NCBI GenBank assembly: GCA_030606165.1
Contig: JAUWGZ010000037.1
Location: 1-13,382 of the forward strand
Direction: 5' to 3'
DNA from: Dehalococcoidia bacterium
GTDB lineage: Bacteria; Chloroflexota; Dehalococcoidia; GIF9; AB-539-J10
Length of the DNA: 13,382 nucleotides
The notes beneath the pieces are model-generated. The model saw only the letters and a program-made list of their open reading frames with translations. It was not told the origin of the DNA and made no database searches. The number at the start of each line of letters is the position of its first letter. Positions within the stretch are counted from its first letter, which is position 1. A program made the translations under genes and the position numbers. Shown piece after piece: positions 1 through 7,864 of the stretch.

Positions 1-537
1 AGCCTTATCCAGTGGGTGGTTGACCGCCTTGCCATCCTCAGCACAGAAATCATCATAGCGACTGCTCATGGCGAAGCAATTCCCTGCTCCTCGGCTGCAA
101 GGATAAAAACGGTAGCCGATATTTATCCTGGAAAGGGTCCGTTGGTGGGCATTTACTCAGGTTTAATAGCCTCATCTAGTCCGCGGGCTATCGTCGTCGG
201 CTGTGATACACCGTTTCTGAGCGTTAGCTTGCTTGAATATATGACCCAAATCTGTTCTACATTTGATGTCGTTGTTCCTCAGATAAAAGATAAATTAGAG
301 CCCCTTTGCGCAGTGTATTCCAAGAATTGTTCAGGCCCCATTCAAGGGTTGCTGGAGCAAGGTGAACTGAGGATTAGAAAGCTTTTTAGTATGGTCAAGG
401 TAAAGTACGTTGAAGAGGACGAGATAAACAGCTTTGACCCGGAGCACTTAAGCTTTTTCAACATAAATAGCCAGGCTGATCTGGAGAGAGCAAGAAAGCT
501 GGCAGCCGAGAAGAGATGGAGGAGAGAAGAGGAATGA
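1..537 (+). CDS. mobA: Molybdenum cofactor guanylyltransferase MobA, 5'-truncated by the window edge
   Basis: MobA transfers GMP from GTP to molybdopterin, making the guanine dinucleotide cofactor used by formate dehydrogenases and related enzymes in the cytoplasm. The frame is open from base 1. A GTG at 16 could be called as a start, but the N-terminal nucleotide-binding loop of the family (LAGGxSxRMG) is missing, so the true start lies outside the window and about 30-40 residues are lost. Visible family signatures, numbered from the GTG, are PGKGPLVGIYSGL (near residue 39), VVGCDTPFL (near 60) with the metal-binding Asp, EPLCAVY (near 95), and the C-terminal FFNINSQADLERA that ends most MobA proteins. 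The gene converges on the formate dehydrogenase operon, and a bis-MGD enzyme next door makes functional sense. The promoter is outside the window. A related nucleotidyltransferase (MobA-like) cannot be excluded without the N-terminus. Confidence 0.88.
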   Translation, partial: SLIQWVVDRLAILSTEIIIATAHGEAIPCSSAARIKTVADIYPGKGPLVGIYSGLIASSSPRAIVVGCDTPFLSVSLLEYMTQICSTFDVVVPQIKDKLEPLCAVYSKNCSGPIQGLLEQGELRIRKLFSMVKVKYVEEDEINSFDPEHLSFFNINSQADLERARKLAAEKRWRREEE

Positions 538-546
538 TAATAGTAG

Positions 547-645
547 CTACCATTTCTCTTGAGATAATCGCAACATAAGCCAGGTCTTAAGGCGCTCATC
601 CAGCTTGCCCAGCCATAATTCTACCTTGCGTATGTCTCCGCTCAT
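547..645 (-). CDS. Possible 32-residue small protein coupled to the fdhA stop codon
   Basis: This short ORF starts with an ATG that shares one base with the fdhA stop (TGATG) and ends at TAG. It is too short for usual gene calls. The peptide begins MSGDIRKVELWLGK and ends LRLSQEKW. Leu, Trp, Val and Met recur every three to four residues between Lys, Arg and Glu, as in one amphipathic helix. A GGAGGA inside the last codons of fdhA lies about 13 nt upstream of the ATG, longer than usual but workable for a coupled start. It nearly fills the gap between fdhA and the convergent mobA, ending 9 nt from the mobA stop. I recognise no family. It could be a small accessory peptide of the formate dehydrogenase, a remnant of a longer gene, or chance. 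The evidence is only the start overlap and the residue pattern. Confidence 0.35.
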   Translation of the reverse strand: MSGDIRKVELWLGKLDERLKTWLMLRLSQEKW

Positions 646-3419
646 CAGCGCAGCTTTTTCCTCCGCCGTACGGCATTTACAGCAGAGACCTTATACTCGG
701 GAATCTTGGCTAATGGGTCAAGAGCATCATTGGTGAGGATATTGGCTGCCGCTTCACGCCAGTGGAAGGACATAAAGATAACCCCGGGAGGTGATTTTTC
801 TGTAATATGTAACGGTGCCTCCACCCGACCCCTTTTTGAGGTAACTACTACTAAATCACCCTCAATAAATCCCAGCCTTGCTGCATCAATAGGACTCATC
901 TCAACTACACCGTTAGGATAGAGTTCATTCAGCACATTAGCACGGCGACTCATTGTGCCAGTATGCCAGTGCTCCAGCACCCGCCCCGTAGTGAGAACAA
1001 GCGGGTACTTTTTGGATATTGATTCCGCTGGTGGGAAATAATCCGCAGCATGGAACTTGCCCCGTCCCCGGGCAAATCCATCTTGGTAAAGAAAGCTGGT
1101 TCCGGGATGTGAGGTATCCGGGCAGGGCCATTGCAAACCACCGTTATCGAGGCGGTCGAAGTGAATACCGCCATAGATAGGAGTAAGGGAGGCAGCTTCT
1201 TCCATGATCTGACTAGCAGTCTGGTAGTCAAATGGTTTTCCCATCTTTTCCGCCAAAGCAGATATAATCTCCCAGTCAGCTTTTGCCTCCCCGGGTGGCA
1301 TAAGGGCCTGCCTTATTCTCTGAACTCGCCTCTCGGTATTGGTAAAAGTACCATTCTTCTCTGCAAAGGCAGCGGCGGGAAAAACAACGTCAGCAAGCCA
1401 GGCAGTCTCAGAAAGAAATATATCTTGGACTACAAGGAGTTCCACTTTCTCCAGTGCTTGCCTGAAATGCTCCAAATTAGGCTCACTTAACACCGGATTC
1501 TCTCCCATAACATAGAGTCCTTTAATGTCTCCCCCGAGTATAGCGTTGGCTATCTCAGTAACCGTCATCCCCGGCCGGTCATTCAATTTGCATCCCCAGG
1601 CAGTTTCGAATTTCATCCTCACGGCACGGTCATCAACCCTTTGATAGCCAGGGTAGACATTGGGAAGCGCCCCCATGTCACAGGCACCCTGGACATTATT
1701 CTGACCCCGAAGAGGACTGAATCCCGTACCCTCCCTGCCGATGTTGCCAGTCAGTAGTAACAGGTTTGCCACGCTTTTCACATTATCTGTGCCCGTGGTA
1801 TGCTGGGTTATTCCCATCCCATAGAGTATACAAGCGCTTTTCGCCTCTCCAAAAAGGCGGGCGGCCGCCTCTATATCTGCCTTGGAAACCCCAGTTATAG
1901 CCTCCACTACCTCAGGCGTATACCTTTCCACAAGCTGGCGCAGCTCCTCAAAGCCTTCGGTGCGCTCCCGGATAAACTCCTTATTCTCAAGACCGTCTCT
2001 GATAATTACATGCATTAGTCCATTAAGAAGAGCAACGTCTGTTCCTGGCTTGTGCGAGAGCCTGACAGTGGCAAAATCGCTAAGTTCGATAGAGCGTGGA
2101 TCAGCGACGATAAGTTTAGCACCACCAAACCTGACTCTTCTCTTAATCATCGAACCGATAATGGGATGACATTCGGTGGTATTAGAGCCGATGACAAAGA
2201 AAAGTCCCGTTTTCTCAAAATCAGAATAAGCATTGGTCATTGCCCCTTGACCGAAGGCAGCGATACCCCCAACGACAGTGGAGGCATGGCATAACCGGGC
2301 ACAATGGTCAATGTTATTAGAGCCTAGCACAACTCGGACGAATTTCTGCATAACATAGTTGTCTTCGTTGGTGCACTTAGCCGAGCTCAAGGCAGCGATA
2401 CTATCTGGTCCATAATCTTGCTTGAGTTCAAGGAGCCTTTTTGCTGCCAGTTCCAGAGCCTCATCCCAACTAGCCTCACGGAAGATTTCATGCACTTTTC
2501 CATTGTGACCTGCTTGTCGGGCAACGCCTGGCAATCGGATAAGGGGTGTGGTTAACCTCTCAGGATGGCTGAGAAAATCGTATCCCCAGCGTCCTTTAAC
2601 GCACAGGCTGCCCTTGTTAGCCGGACCCTCAGAGTCACCGCGCACGGAAACAATCTTGTTATCTAGAACACCTAAGTAGAGGGAGCAGCCAACCCCACAA
2701 TAGGGACAAATGGTCTTAACCTCTTCGGCAGGTGGCTTTTCCCATTTAGGCACCAACGCTCCAGTAGGACATCGCATAACACATTCACCACAGGACTTAC
2801 AAATGGACTCGACAATCGGTTTATCACCGAAGGTGGCTATCCTTGCCGAGTTGCCTCGAAAGGCTATGTCAATGGCATCAACACAAGCTATTTCGTGGCA
2901 GGCTCGCACACATTTGGCGCAGAGGATGCACTTATTCAGGTCACGAATAAACGCCGGATGGCTATCATCCACAGAAAGCACTTGAGTGCCTTTTCGAAGT
3001 CGCTCAACACGGTCTTGCTCTATGCCCAGATATCGAGCAATTTTAAGTAGCTCACAGTCCTGGTTTTTGGCACAAGCAAGGCAATCGCCGTGATGATTGG
3101 CGCTGATAAGTTCCATAGTGATTCGGCGTGATTGATTTACCCTTGGCGTATCGGTGTGCACCACCATACCATCAGTTGCCGGCGTAGTGCATGAGCTAAC
3201 CAAACCCCGCATTCCTTCTATTTCAACTACGCAGAGGCGACAACCTCCGTAAGGCTTGAGGTCAGGGTCGTAACACAGCGTGGGAATATAGATGTCAGCG
3301 CCAAGTGCCGCTTCAAGCACAGTGACTCCCTTTTTTGCCATGATCTCGCGACCATTAATGGTCAGATTGATGGTATCCAGTTTCCTTTCTCCTGTTTCGG
3401 TTGAGGCGGCTGTAGTCAT
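645..3419 (-). CDS. fdhA: Formate dehydrogenase catalytic (alpha) subunit, cysteine type, with NuoG-like Fe-S N-terminus
   Basis: Molybdenum- or tungsten-bis-MGD enzyme that interconverts formate and CO2; here it probably works as cytoplasmic CO2 reductase or NAD(P)-linked formate dehydrogenase. The start is placed at an ATG with AGGAGG five bases upstream, giving 924 residues; an in-frame ATG 36 nt earlier overlaps the preceding gene. Residues below use the shorter form. The N-terminus carries a [2Fe-2S] ferredoxin domain (C49, C60, C63, C77), a His-Cys3 cluster motif (H109, C113, C116, C122) and two 4Fe-4S ferredoxin motifs (C164-C174, C207-C217). The molybdopterin domain begins with CPYCGVGC (C238, C241, C245, then C273). 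The catalytic motif is RLCH with Cys377 where many homologues have selenocysteine, followed by RGQNNVQGACDMG. The C-terminal dinucleotide-binding domain is complete. It is last of a tight nuoE-nuoF-fdhA operon, 16 nt after the fusion gene. The fold and context support FDH rather than another DMSO-reductase family member. Confidence 0.93.
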   Translation of the reverse strand: MTTAASTETGERKLDTINLTINGREIMAKKGVTVLEAALGADIYIPTLCYDPDLKPYGGCRLCVVEIEGMRGLVSSCTTPATDGMVVHTDTPRVNQSRRITMELISANHHGDCLACAKNQDCELLKIARYLGIEQDRVERLRKGTQVLSVDDSHPAFIRDLNKCILCAKCVRACHEIACVDAIDIAFRGNSARIATFGDKPIVESICKSCGECVMRCPTGALVPKWEKPPAEEVKTICPYCGVGCSLYLGVLDNKIVSVRGDSEGPANKGSLCVKGRWGYDFLSHPERLTTPLIRLPGVARQAGHNGKVHEIFREASWDEALELAAKRLLELKQDYGPDSIAALSSAKCTNEDNYVMQKFVRVVLGSNNIDHCARLCHASTVVGGIAAFGQGAMTNAYSDFEKTGLFFVIGSNTTECHPIIGSMIKRRVRFGGAKLIVADPRSIELSDFATVRLSHKPGTDVALLNGLMHVIIRDGLENKEFIRERTEGFEELRQLVERYTPEVVEAITGVSKADIEAAARLFGEAKSACILYGMGITQHTTGTDNVKSVANLLLLTGNIGREGTGFSPLRGQNNVQGACDMGALPNVYPGYQRVDDRAVRMKFETAWGCKLNDRPGMTVTEIANAILGGDIKGLYVMGENPVLSEPNLEHFRQALEKVELLVVQDIFLSETAWLADVVFPAAAFAEKNGTFTNTERRVQRIRQALMPPGEAKADWEIISALAEKMGKPFDYQTASQIMEEAASLTPIYGGIHFDRLDNGGLQWPCPDTSHPGTSFLYQDGFARGRGKFHAADYFPPAESISKKYPLVLTTGRVLEHWHTGTMSRRANVLNELYPNGVVEMSPIDAARLGFIEGDLVVVTSKRGRVEAPLHITEKSPPGVIFMSFHWREAAANILTNDALDPLAKIPEYKVSAVNAVRRRKKLR

Positions 3420-3424
3420 TGTTG

Positions 3425-3432
3425 CCTCCTCT
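3425..3432 (-). promoter_or_regulatory. Ribosome binding site deciding the fdhA start
   Basis: On the minus strand AGAGGAGG ends five bases before the ATG at 3419. It lies inside the short gap after the fusion-gene stop and picks this ATG over the earlier in-frame one at 3455, which would overlap the upstream gene by 20 nt. Confidence 0.75.
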
Positions 3433-3435
3433 TTA

Positions 3436-6400
3436 CTAGTCTTCCTCCAGGTCACATCTCAAGCACCGCTTTGCTTCCTCAATCGCCATTTCTTCTCCAA
3501 GACTAAGCTCCACTTCAGCAAAGCTACCAAGCCGCTCGCTTAGAGTCAAGGTAGGTATAGAAATGCGGTGCTTTTCCTCTTCCTCGATCTCAGGCAATAT
3601 ATCTACTTCTTCAGGCGACGCCAGTGTTTCATCTACTGCGCCGCTACCGCCTAGATATTTGTCCATAGAAATCGCTGCCTGCCTTCCAGCAGCGATAGCC
3701 TCAATAACTGTAGCTGGGCCAGTCACAGCATCACCACCAGCAAAGACACCCTCTCTAGCTGTGGCTAGAGTATCAGCGTCAACCTGGACAGTATTTCCCC
3801 GTCCCAGAGAAAGTCCAAATTTCTCGGGAACCTCTGGCACCTGTCCGATAGCGGCGATCAGGGTATCGAAAGTCAAACTAAATTCATTACCTTCAGTTGG
3901 CACCGGGCGCCTTCTGCCACTTTCGTCTACCGCTCCAAGCTCCATACGGATACATGCAAGCTCTACCGCACCATTCTTTCTCTCTATTCTAATTGGGGCA
4001 GCGAGGAACTCTATCTTCACTCCTTCAAGCAACGCTTCTTCTATCTCCTCTTCGCTTGCTGGCATCTCATCCCTAGTGCGGCGATAGATAATTGTTGCTT
4101 CCTTAGCACCGAGACGTAGTGCGCTGCGGGAAGCATCTATGGCGACATTGCCCCCACCAATAACAGCTATCCTATCTCCTACTCTAACTTTATTCCCTAT
4201 ATTTATCTCTCTGAGGAAAGACACACCCTCCATAACCTCAGGACTGTCCTCTCCTTCAATCCTTAATTTGGCCCCTTGATGAGCGCCAATAGCAAGGAAA
4301 ATGGCATTGTAGCCATGTTCAAAAAGCTCATCCACAGAGCTGATCATAGTATTTACCCTTATATCTACTCCAACCCCTTTTATCTCTTCAATCTCCTCGG
4401 CCAGCACTTCTCTGGGCAAGCGATACTCGGGAATGCCATACTTCATCATGCCCCCCGCCTCAGGAAGCGCCTCAAACACAGTGACAGCATGCCCTCGCCT
4501 GGCTAAGTAATAAGCCGCAGTAAGCCCTGCCGGTCCGGCGCCAATAATAGCAACACGCTTACCTGTGGCTGGAGCTACTTTTGCTTTTATTTTCCAAGCC
4601 CCATTTCCCCTTTCTGCAGCAAAGCGCTTGAGTGCCCTTATGGCAATAGCCTCATCAACCTGTCCTCGCCGACACTTGGCTTCGCAAGGATGAGGGCAAA
4701 CATGCCCACAAATGGAGGGGAAGGGTATTTTCTCCCTGATCACAGCCAGTGCTTGGTCAAACCTACCTTGGCTAATAAAGCGAAGATAGCGAGGAACATC
4801 TACACCAGCAGGGCAAGTATGGCTGCAGGGTGCCTTGACCAGTCCTTTGCACACTGCGGCAGGACAATGATGTCTCTTTATGTGCTCTTCATACTCGTCT
4901 CGGAAGTAGCGGATACTAGTAAGAACCGGATTAGGAGCGGTTTGCCCTAAACCGCATAAGGAACCATCTTTAACCGATTCCGCTAATTCTTGAAGCAATT
5001 CAATATCTCCAGGCCTACCCCTCCCATTGGCTATATCCTCTAATATGTCCAGCATCTGTTTAGTGCCCCAACGGCATGGTATGCATTTGCCACAGGACTC
5101 AAGTTGTGTGAAAGAGAGGAAGAAGCGCGCCATGTCAACCATGCAAGTATCTTCGTCCATTACTACCATACCGCCGGAGCCCATAATAGAACCTACTGCG
5201 GTTAGCGATTCATAATCAACTGGAGAATCAAGCAAGCTTGCTGGTAGACAACCTCCGGATGGTCCGCCAGTCTGTACTGCTTTAAAACGCTTGCCGCCAA
5301 GGATTCCTCCGCCGATTTCGAAGATAAGTTCACGTAAAGTGATGCCCATAGGAATCTCTACCAAACCAGCATTGGCGATCTTGCCTGTTAAGGCAAAAAC
5401 CGCAGTGCCTTTGCTCTTCTCAGTGCCAATGCTGGCGTACCACTCTGCACCCTTGCTAATTATCACAGGGATGCTGGCAAGGGTTTTCACATTGTTAATA
5501 GTAGTCGGCTTTCCCCACAAACCTGACTGTGCCGGGAAGGGAGGTCGACTGCGGGGCATACCCCTCCCACCTTCAATGGAAGCCATCAGTGCTGTCTCTT
5601 CACCGCAGACAAAAGCGCCAGCACCCTCTTTAATATGCACGGTGAAGTTGAATTGTGAGCCGAGAATATTCTTGCCAAAGAATCCTCTCTCCTCAGCTTG
5701 CTTAATAGCAATACGCAAACGCTTTATAGCCAAAGGATATTCAGCGCGGCAATAAATATAGCCTTCGCTGGCTCCAATAGCGTAGGCTGCAATAATCAGT
5801 CCCTCGATAACAGTATGTGGATCACCTTCCATAGTGCTTCGATCCATAAAAGCACCAGGATCACCCTCATCAGCGTTGCAAATCATATACTTCTGTTCCC
5901 CTGGTGACTTACGGCAAAATTCCCACTTTACTCCCGTAGGGAAGCCAGCGCCACCACGACCTCGCAACCCTGATTTTTTAATCTCGCTAATAACCTCATC
6001 TGGAGTCATCTGTAATAATGCCTTTCTCAGTGCTTGATAGCCGCCAGTGGCAATGTAATCTTCAATCCTCTCGGGATTAATGTGTCCACAGTTACGTAGT
6101 ATCAAGCGAGTTTGCTTCTTGTAGAAGTTTATCTCTTGATAAGTGGGTATTGCGTCATTGGTAACAGGGTCGCGATAGAAGAGACGCTCCACCGGCTTAC
6201 CTTCTTTCAAATGCGAATAGACAATCTCGGTAGCATCTTCTACCTTAACATGGGCGTAGAAAGTGCCTTCAGGCTCGACAACCACTATTGGTCCTTGCTG
6301 GCAAAAGCCGTGGCAACCAGTAAAATCTACTTCGATATTGCTCAATCCTGCCCGATTTACTTCATGTTCGAGTGCCCTCCGAATTTCCTCCGACCTCGAA

Positions 6401-6477
6401 GAAGTACACCCAGTGCCCTGGCAGACTAATACCTTGTGATGCCCATCGGAATGAATGCCAGGTTTTTTCTCCGTCAT
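3436..6477 (-). CDS. nuoF: NuoF-like flavoprotein fused to GltD-like NADPH oxidoreductase (formate dehydrogenase beta subunit)
   Basis: Electron-transfer subunit expected to link the formate dehydrogenase to pyridine nucleotides. Residues 15-100 form a thioredoxin-like [2Fe-2S] domain (C19, C24, C55, C59). Residues 120-530 are a NuoF/HydB-type module with the FMN/NADH-site motifs GRGGAGFPTGVKW (173-185) and NADEGDPGAF (201-210), and a 4Fe-4S site (C462, C465, C468, C508). Residues 535-625 match the Fe-S domain of GltD/NfnB, with clustered Cys at 538-555 and 590-602. Residues 640-945 are the two-dinucleotide-fold oxidoreductase: FAD loop GAGPAGL (646-652), NADPH loop GGGNVAIDASRSALR (774-788) with YRRTRDEMPA, and the second FAD motif GGDAVTG (914-920). 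A C-terminal CLRC (1005-1008) closes the chain. Single NuoF proteins are about 420-600 residues and GltD about 460-490, so this is a full-length fusion. Its ATG overlaps the nuoE stop (ATGA), with AGAGGA upstream. Confidence 0.92.
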   Translation of the reverse strand: MTEKKPGIHSDGHHKVLVCQGTGCTSSRSEEIRRALEHEVNRAGLSNIEVDFTGCHGFCQQGPIVVVEPEGTFYAHVKVEDATEIVYSHLKEGKPVERLFYRDPVTNDAIPTYQEINFYKKQTRLILRNCGHINPERIEDYIATGGYQALRKALLQMTPDEVISEIKKSGLRGRGGAGFPTGVKWEFCRKSPGEQKYMICNADEGDPGAFMDRSTMEGDPHTVIEGLIIAAYAIGASEGYIYCRAEYPLAIKRLRIAIKQAEERGFFGKNILGSQFNFTVHIKEGAGAFVCGEETALMASIEGGRGMPRSRPPFPAQSGLWGKPTTINNVKTLASIPVIISKGAEWYASIGTEKSKGTAVFALTGKIANAGLVEIPMGITLRELIFEIGGGILGGKRFKAVQTGGPSGGCLPASLLDSPVDYESLTAVGSIMGSGGMVVMDEDTCMVDMARFFLSFTQLESCGKCIPCRWGTKQMLDILEDIANGRGRPGDIELLQELAESVKDGSLCGLGQTAPNPVLTSIRYFRDEYEEHIKRHHCPAAVCKGLVKAPCSHTCPAGVDVPRYLRFISQGRFDQALAVIREKIPFPSICGHVCPHPCEAKCRRGQVDEAIAIRALKRFAAERGNGAWKIKAKVAPATGKRVAIIGAGPAGLTAAYYLARRGHAVTVFEALPEAGGMMKYGIPEYRLPREVLAEEIEEIKGVGVDIRVNTMISSVDELFEHGYNAIFLAIGAHQGAKLRIEGEDSPEVMEGVSFLREINIGNKVRVGDRIAVIGGGNVAIDASRSALRLGAKEATIIYRRTRDEMPASEEEIEEALLEGVKIEFLAAPIRIERKNGAVELACIRMELGAVDESGRRRPVPTEGNEFSLTFDTLIAAIGQVPEVPEKFGLSLGRGNTVQVDADTLATAREGVFAGGDAVTGPATVIEAIAAGRQAAISMDKYLGGSGAVDETLASPEEVDILPEIEEEEKHRISIPTLTLSERLGSFAEVELSLGEEMAIEEAKRCLRCDLEED

Positions 6478-7004
6478 TTCTTTCCTCTAAATTGCTCTAA
6501 AACCTCAGTTACCTTTCTAGCTGTCATCTGTCCATGGGTCTCGTTGTTTACCACCATTGTTGGTGCTAGGGCACAGGCACCGATACAGGCCACTGTCTCC
6601 AAGCAGTATTCGAGGTCAGGACTGCTCTCCCCAGGCTTGATACCTAGCTGTTTTTCCACTTCCCGCAAAATGCGGGCGCCACCACGCACATGACAAGCAG
6701 TACCGCGGCAAACCCTAATGATGTTCCGACCTGAAGGGACAAACTTGAATTGGGCATAAAATGTACCCACTCCAAAGACAGTGCTTTCCGGCAACTTGAG
6801 GAATTTGGCTATCCTTTTCATCGCTGGCTCTGGCAGGTAGCCAAAAACCTGCTGGACTTGCTGCAAGATGGGAATAAGCTCCTCCTCCTTACCCTGATAG
6901 GAAGACAGAATTTCGTTCAGGCGTTCTTCACTGATCCCTTCTTGCTGCTGTAGAAGCACCTGAGTGTCTTGCGCCCCTGAAGGATTCGCCACTTCGCACC
7001 TCAC
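6474..7004 (-). CDS. nuoE: NuoE-like [2Fe-2S] subunit of the formate dehydrogenase complex
   Basis: Thioredoxin-fold [2Fe-2S] subunit homologous to complex I NuoE and HydC of soluble NAD-linked hydrogenases and formate dehydrogenases; it passes electrons to or from the FMN subunit. The four cluster cysteines are C99 and C104 (CRGTAC) and C140 and C144 (CIGAC), the usual CX4C...CX3C pattern. The helical N-terminal domain is visible as residues 28-75 (PILQQVQQVFGYLP). The length, 176 residues, is normal for the family. The start used is GTG at 7004. No strong ribosome site precedes it (a weak AGAGAG about 12 nt away), and later in-frame GTG codons (codons 5 and 16) are possible, so the first 15-20 residues are uncertain. 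It heads the operon: its stop overlaps the next start by four bases, implying translational coupling and equal amounts of both subunits. It is not part of a complete complex I here. Confidence 0.9.
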   Translation of the reverse strand: MRCEVANPSGAQDTQVLLQQQEGISEERLNEILSSYQGKEEELIPILQQVQQVFGYLPEPAMKRIAKFLKLPESTVFGVGTFYAQFKFVPSGRNIIRVCRGTACHVRGGARILREVEKQLGIKPGESSPDLEYCLETVACIGACALAPTMVVNNETHGQMTARKVTEVLEQFRGKK

Positions 7005-7216
7005 TATTTACCATCTCTCTTGAGACAGCTTTGAAATAGTCGTCTTCAAAATATCCGACTAACTAATTTCCCGAAAGTAGCCCAAAGGCTGGACTATATC
7101 ACAAATAGGGACGCTAACACAAATATAGCCTATCGTGATTGTTCACCAACTCCCTCCGTCGCCTTTCTTCAGCCCTTTGCTTTGTGTCATTTCGAGGGAG
7201 CACTGCGGTTACTAGG
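7005..7216 (-). promoter_or_regulatory. Intergenic region holding the probable promoter of the formate dehydrogenase operon
   Basis: This 212-nt gap separates the two minus-strand operons and holds no convincing ORF. A possible promoter is TTGTGT (7117-7122) and TATAGT (7093-7098), 18 nt apart; the -10 is good, the -35 weak. The resulting leader would be about 80 nt. The octamer TATTTGTG occurs twice as a direct repeat (7118-7125 and 7100-7107), 18 nt apart and overlapping the promoter. A dyad GTGA-TTGT-TCAC (7135-7146) sits just upstream of the -35. In the leader, TAGTCG (7037-7042) and CGACTA (7056-7061) form an inverted repeat around a 13-nt loop. No clear intrinsic terminator with a U tract follows the DUF3786 gene. 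The elements are read by eye and none has been tested. Confidence 0.4.
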
Positions 7217-7864
7217 TTAAGTAGAGGGAATGTCTTTAACTAGCTTCCAGATGATAGTTTCGGTAAGCACAGTTACATCCTCAGTGGAAAGATAATCAGA
7301 AATATTAGCATCGAACAATATATTCCCATTGGGAGCAAGCTCCTCATCGCCTTTCCATAACACTAAGGTTATAGGCACGTGGTCGAAAGCATTGACGGTC
7401 ACAGACACATCCCCGTAGTCTGCCTCACGGCCCCCTAACTTTGTTGCTGTCTTTCTCAGCAGCTCAGGACTTTTGCCAAAGTGCTTTACAAAGGGGTTTA
7501 TGGCCCTTTTGTAAAATGCCGGGAAATAGCTAATGCCTCCCGGTAGCTGTTTATAGGCAATCAATTTACCAGTAGCCGGTGTGTATTTTGCCAAAGTGAA
7601 ATAGTGCAGTATCAGGATTTTGTCCTTCTGCGAAACTTCCACGTTGCTATCCTTCAACGAAATTTCGATATCAGGAAGGGTAATATGATATGGCTTATTT
7701 AGATAATTAATGACTATCTCGTTGGGCCCTACATACCGCGCACCGCTTTTACGGCATTGCTCTTGTATATCGCTGATTTTGGCCAATTGCTCACGAGCAA
7801 GCTTATATGAAAGCCCAAAACCTTGGTCCCGGGAACCATGTGATGACGAACGACGATTTTCCAT
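7217..7864 (-). CDS. DUF3786 family protein
   Basis: Recognised as a DUF3786 protein, a family without an established function that I recall mainly from anaerobes with corrinoid or tetrahydrofolate C1 metabolism. The start is taken at an ATG that shares its first base with the metF stop (TAATG), giving 215 residues; an upstream in-frame ATG at 7933 would overlap metF by 70 nt. No Shine-Dalgarno precedes the ATG, so translation probably depends on ribosomes finishing metF. Family-like stretches are ILILHYFTLAKYTPATGKLI (83-102), LPGGISYFPAFYKRAINPF (107-125) and, near the C-terminus, VNAFDHVPITLVLWKGDEE (157-175) with ISDYLSTEDV. There is only one Cys (C37), so it is unlikely to hold an Fe-S cluster. 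There is no signal peptide or membrane segment. Last gene of its operon; the coupling suggests a partner or accessory of MetF, an inference only. Confidence 0.8.
   Translation of the reverse strand: MENRRSSSHGSRDQGFGLSYKLAREQLAKISDIQEQCRKSGARYVGPNEIVINYLNKPYHITLPDIEISLKDSNVEVSQKDKILILHYFTLAKYTPATGKLIAYKQLPGGISYFPAFYKRAINPFVKHFGKSPELLRKTATKLGGREADYGDVSVTVNAFDHVPITLVLWKGDEELAPNGNILFDANISDYLSTEDVTVLTETIIWKLVKDIPST

Noticed and set aside
3563..4087. Long open frame on the plus strand opposite the NuoF-GltD fusion (and similar ones at 5291-5755 and 8988-9344)
   Set aside because: Low-complexity Ser/Pro-rich translations antisense to strongly supported genes, with no family motifs.
7135..7146. Rex or CRP/FNR binding site
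   Set aside because: Arms GTGA/TCAC are four bases apart; Rex and CRP sites need wider spacing and FNR needs TTGAT-N4-ATCAA.
7150..7200. CTCCCTC...GAGGGAG inverted repeat as a terminator of the hydrogenase-met operon
   Set aside because: The arms are 37 nt apart and no U-rich run follows. The stretch near 7188-7200 looks more like an intergenic dispersed-repeat fragment, which cannot be verified here.
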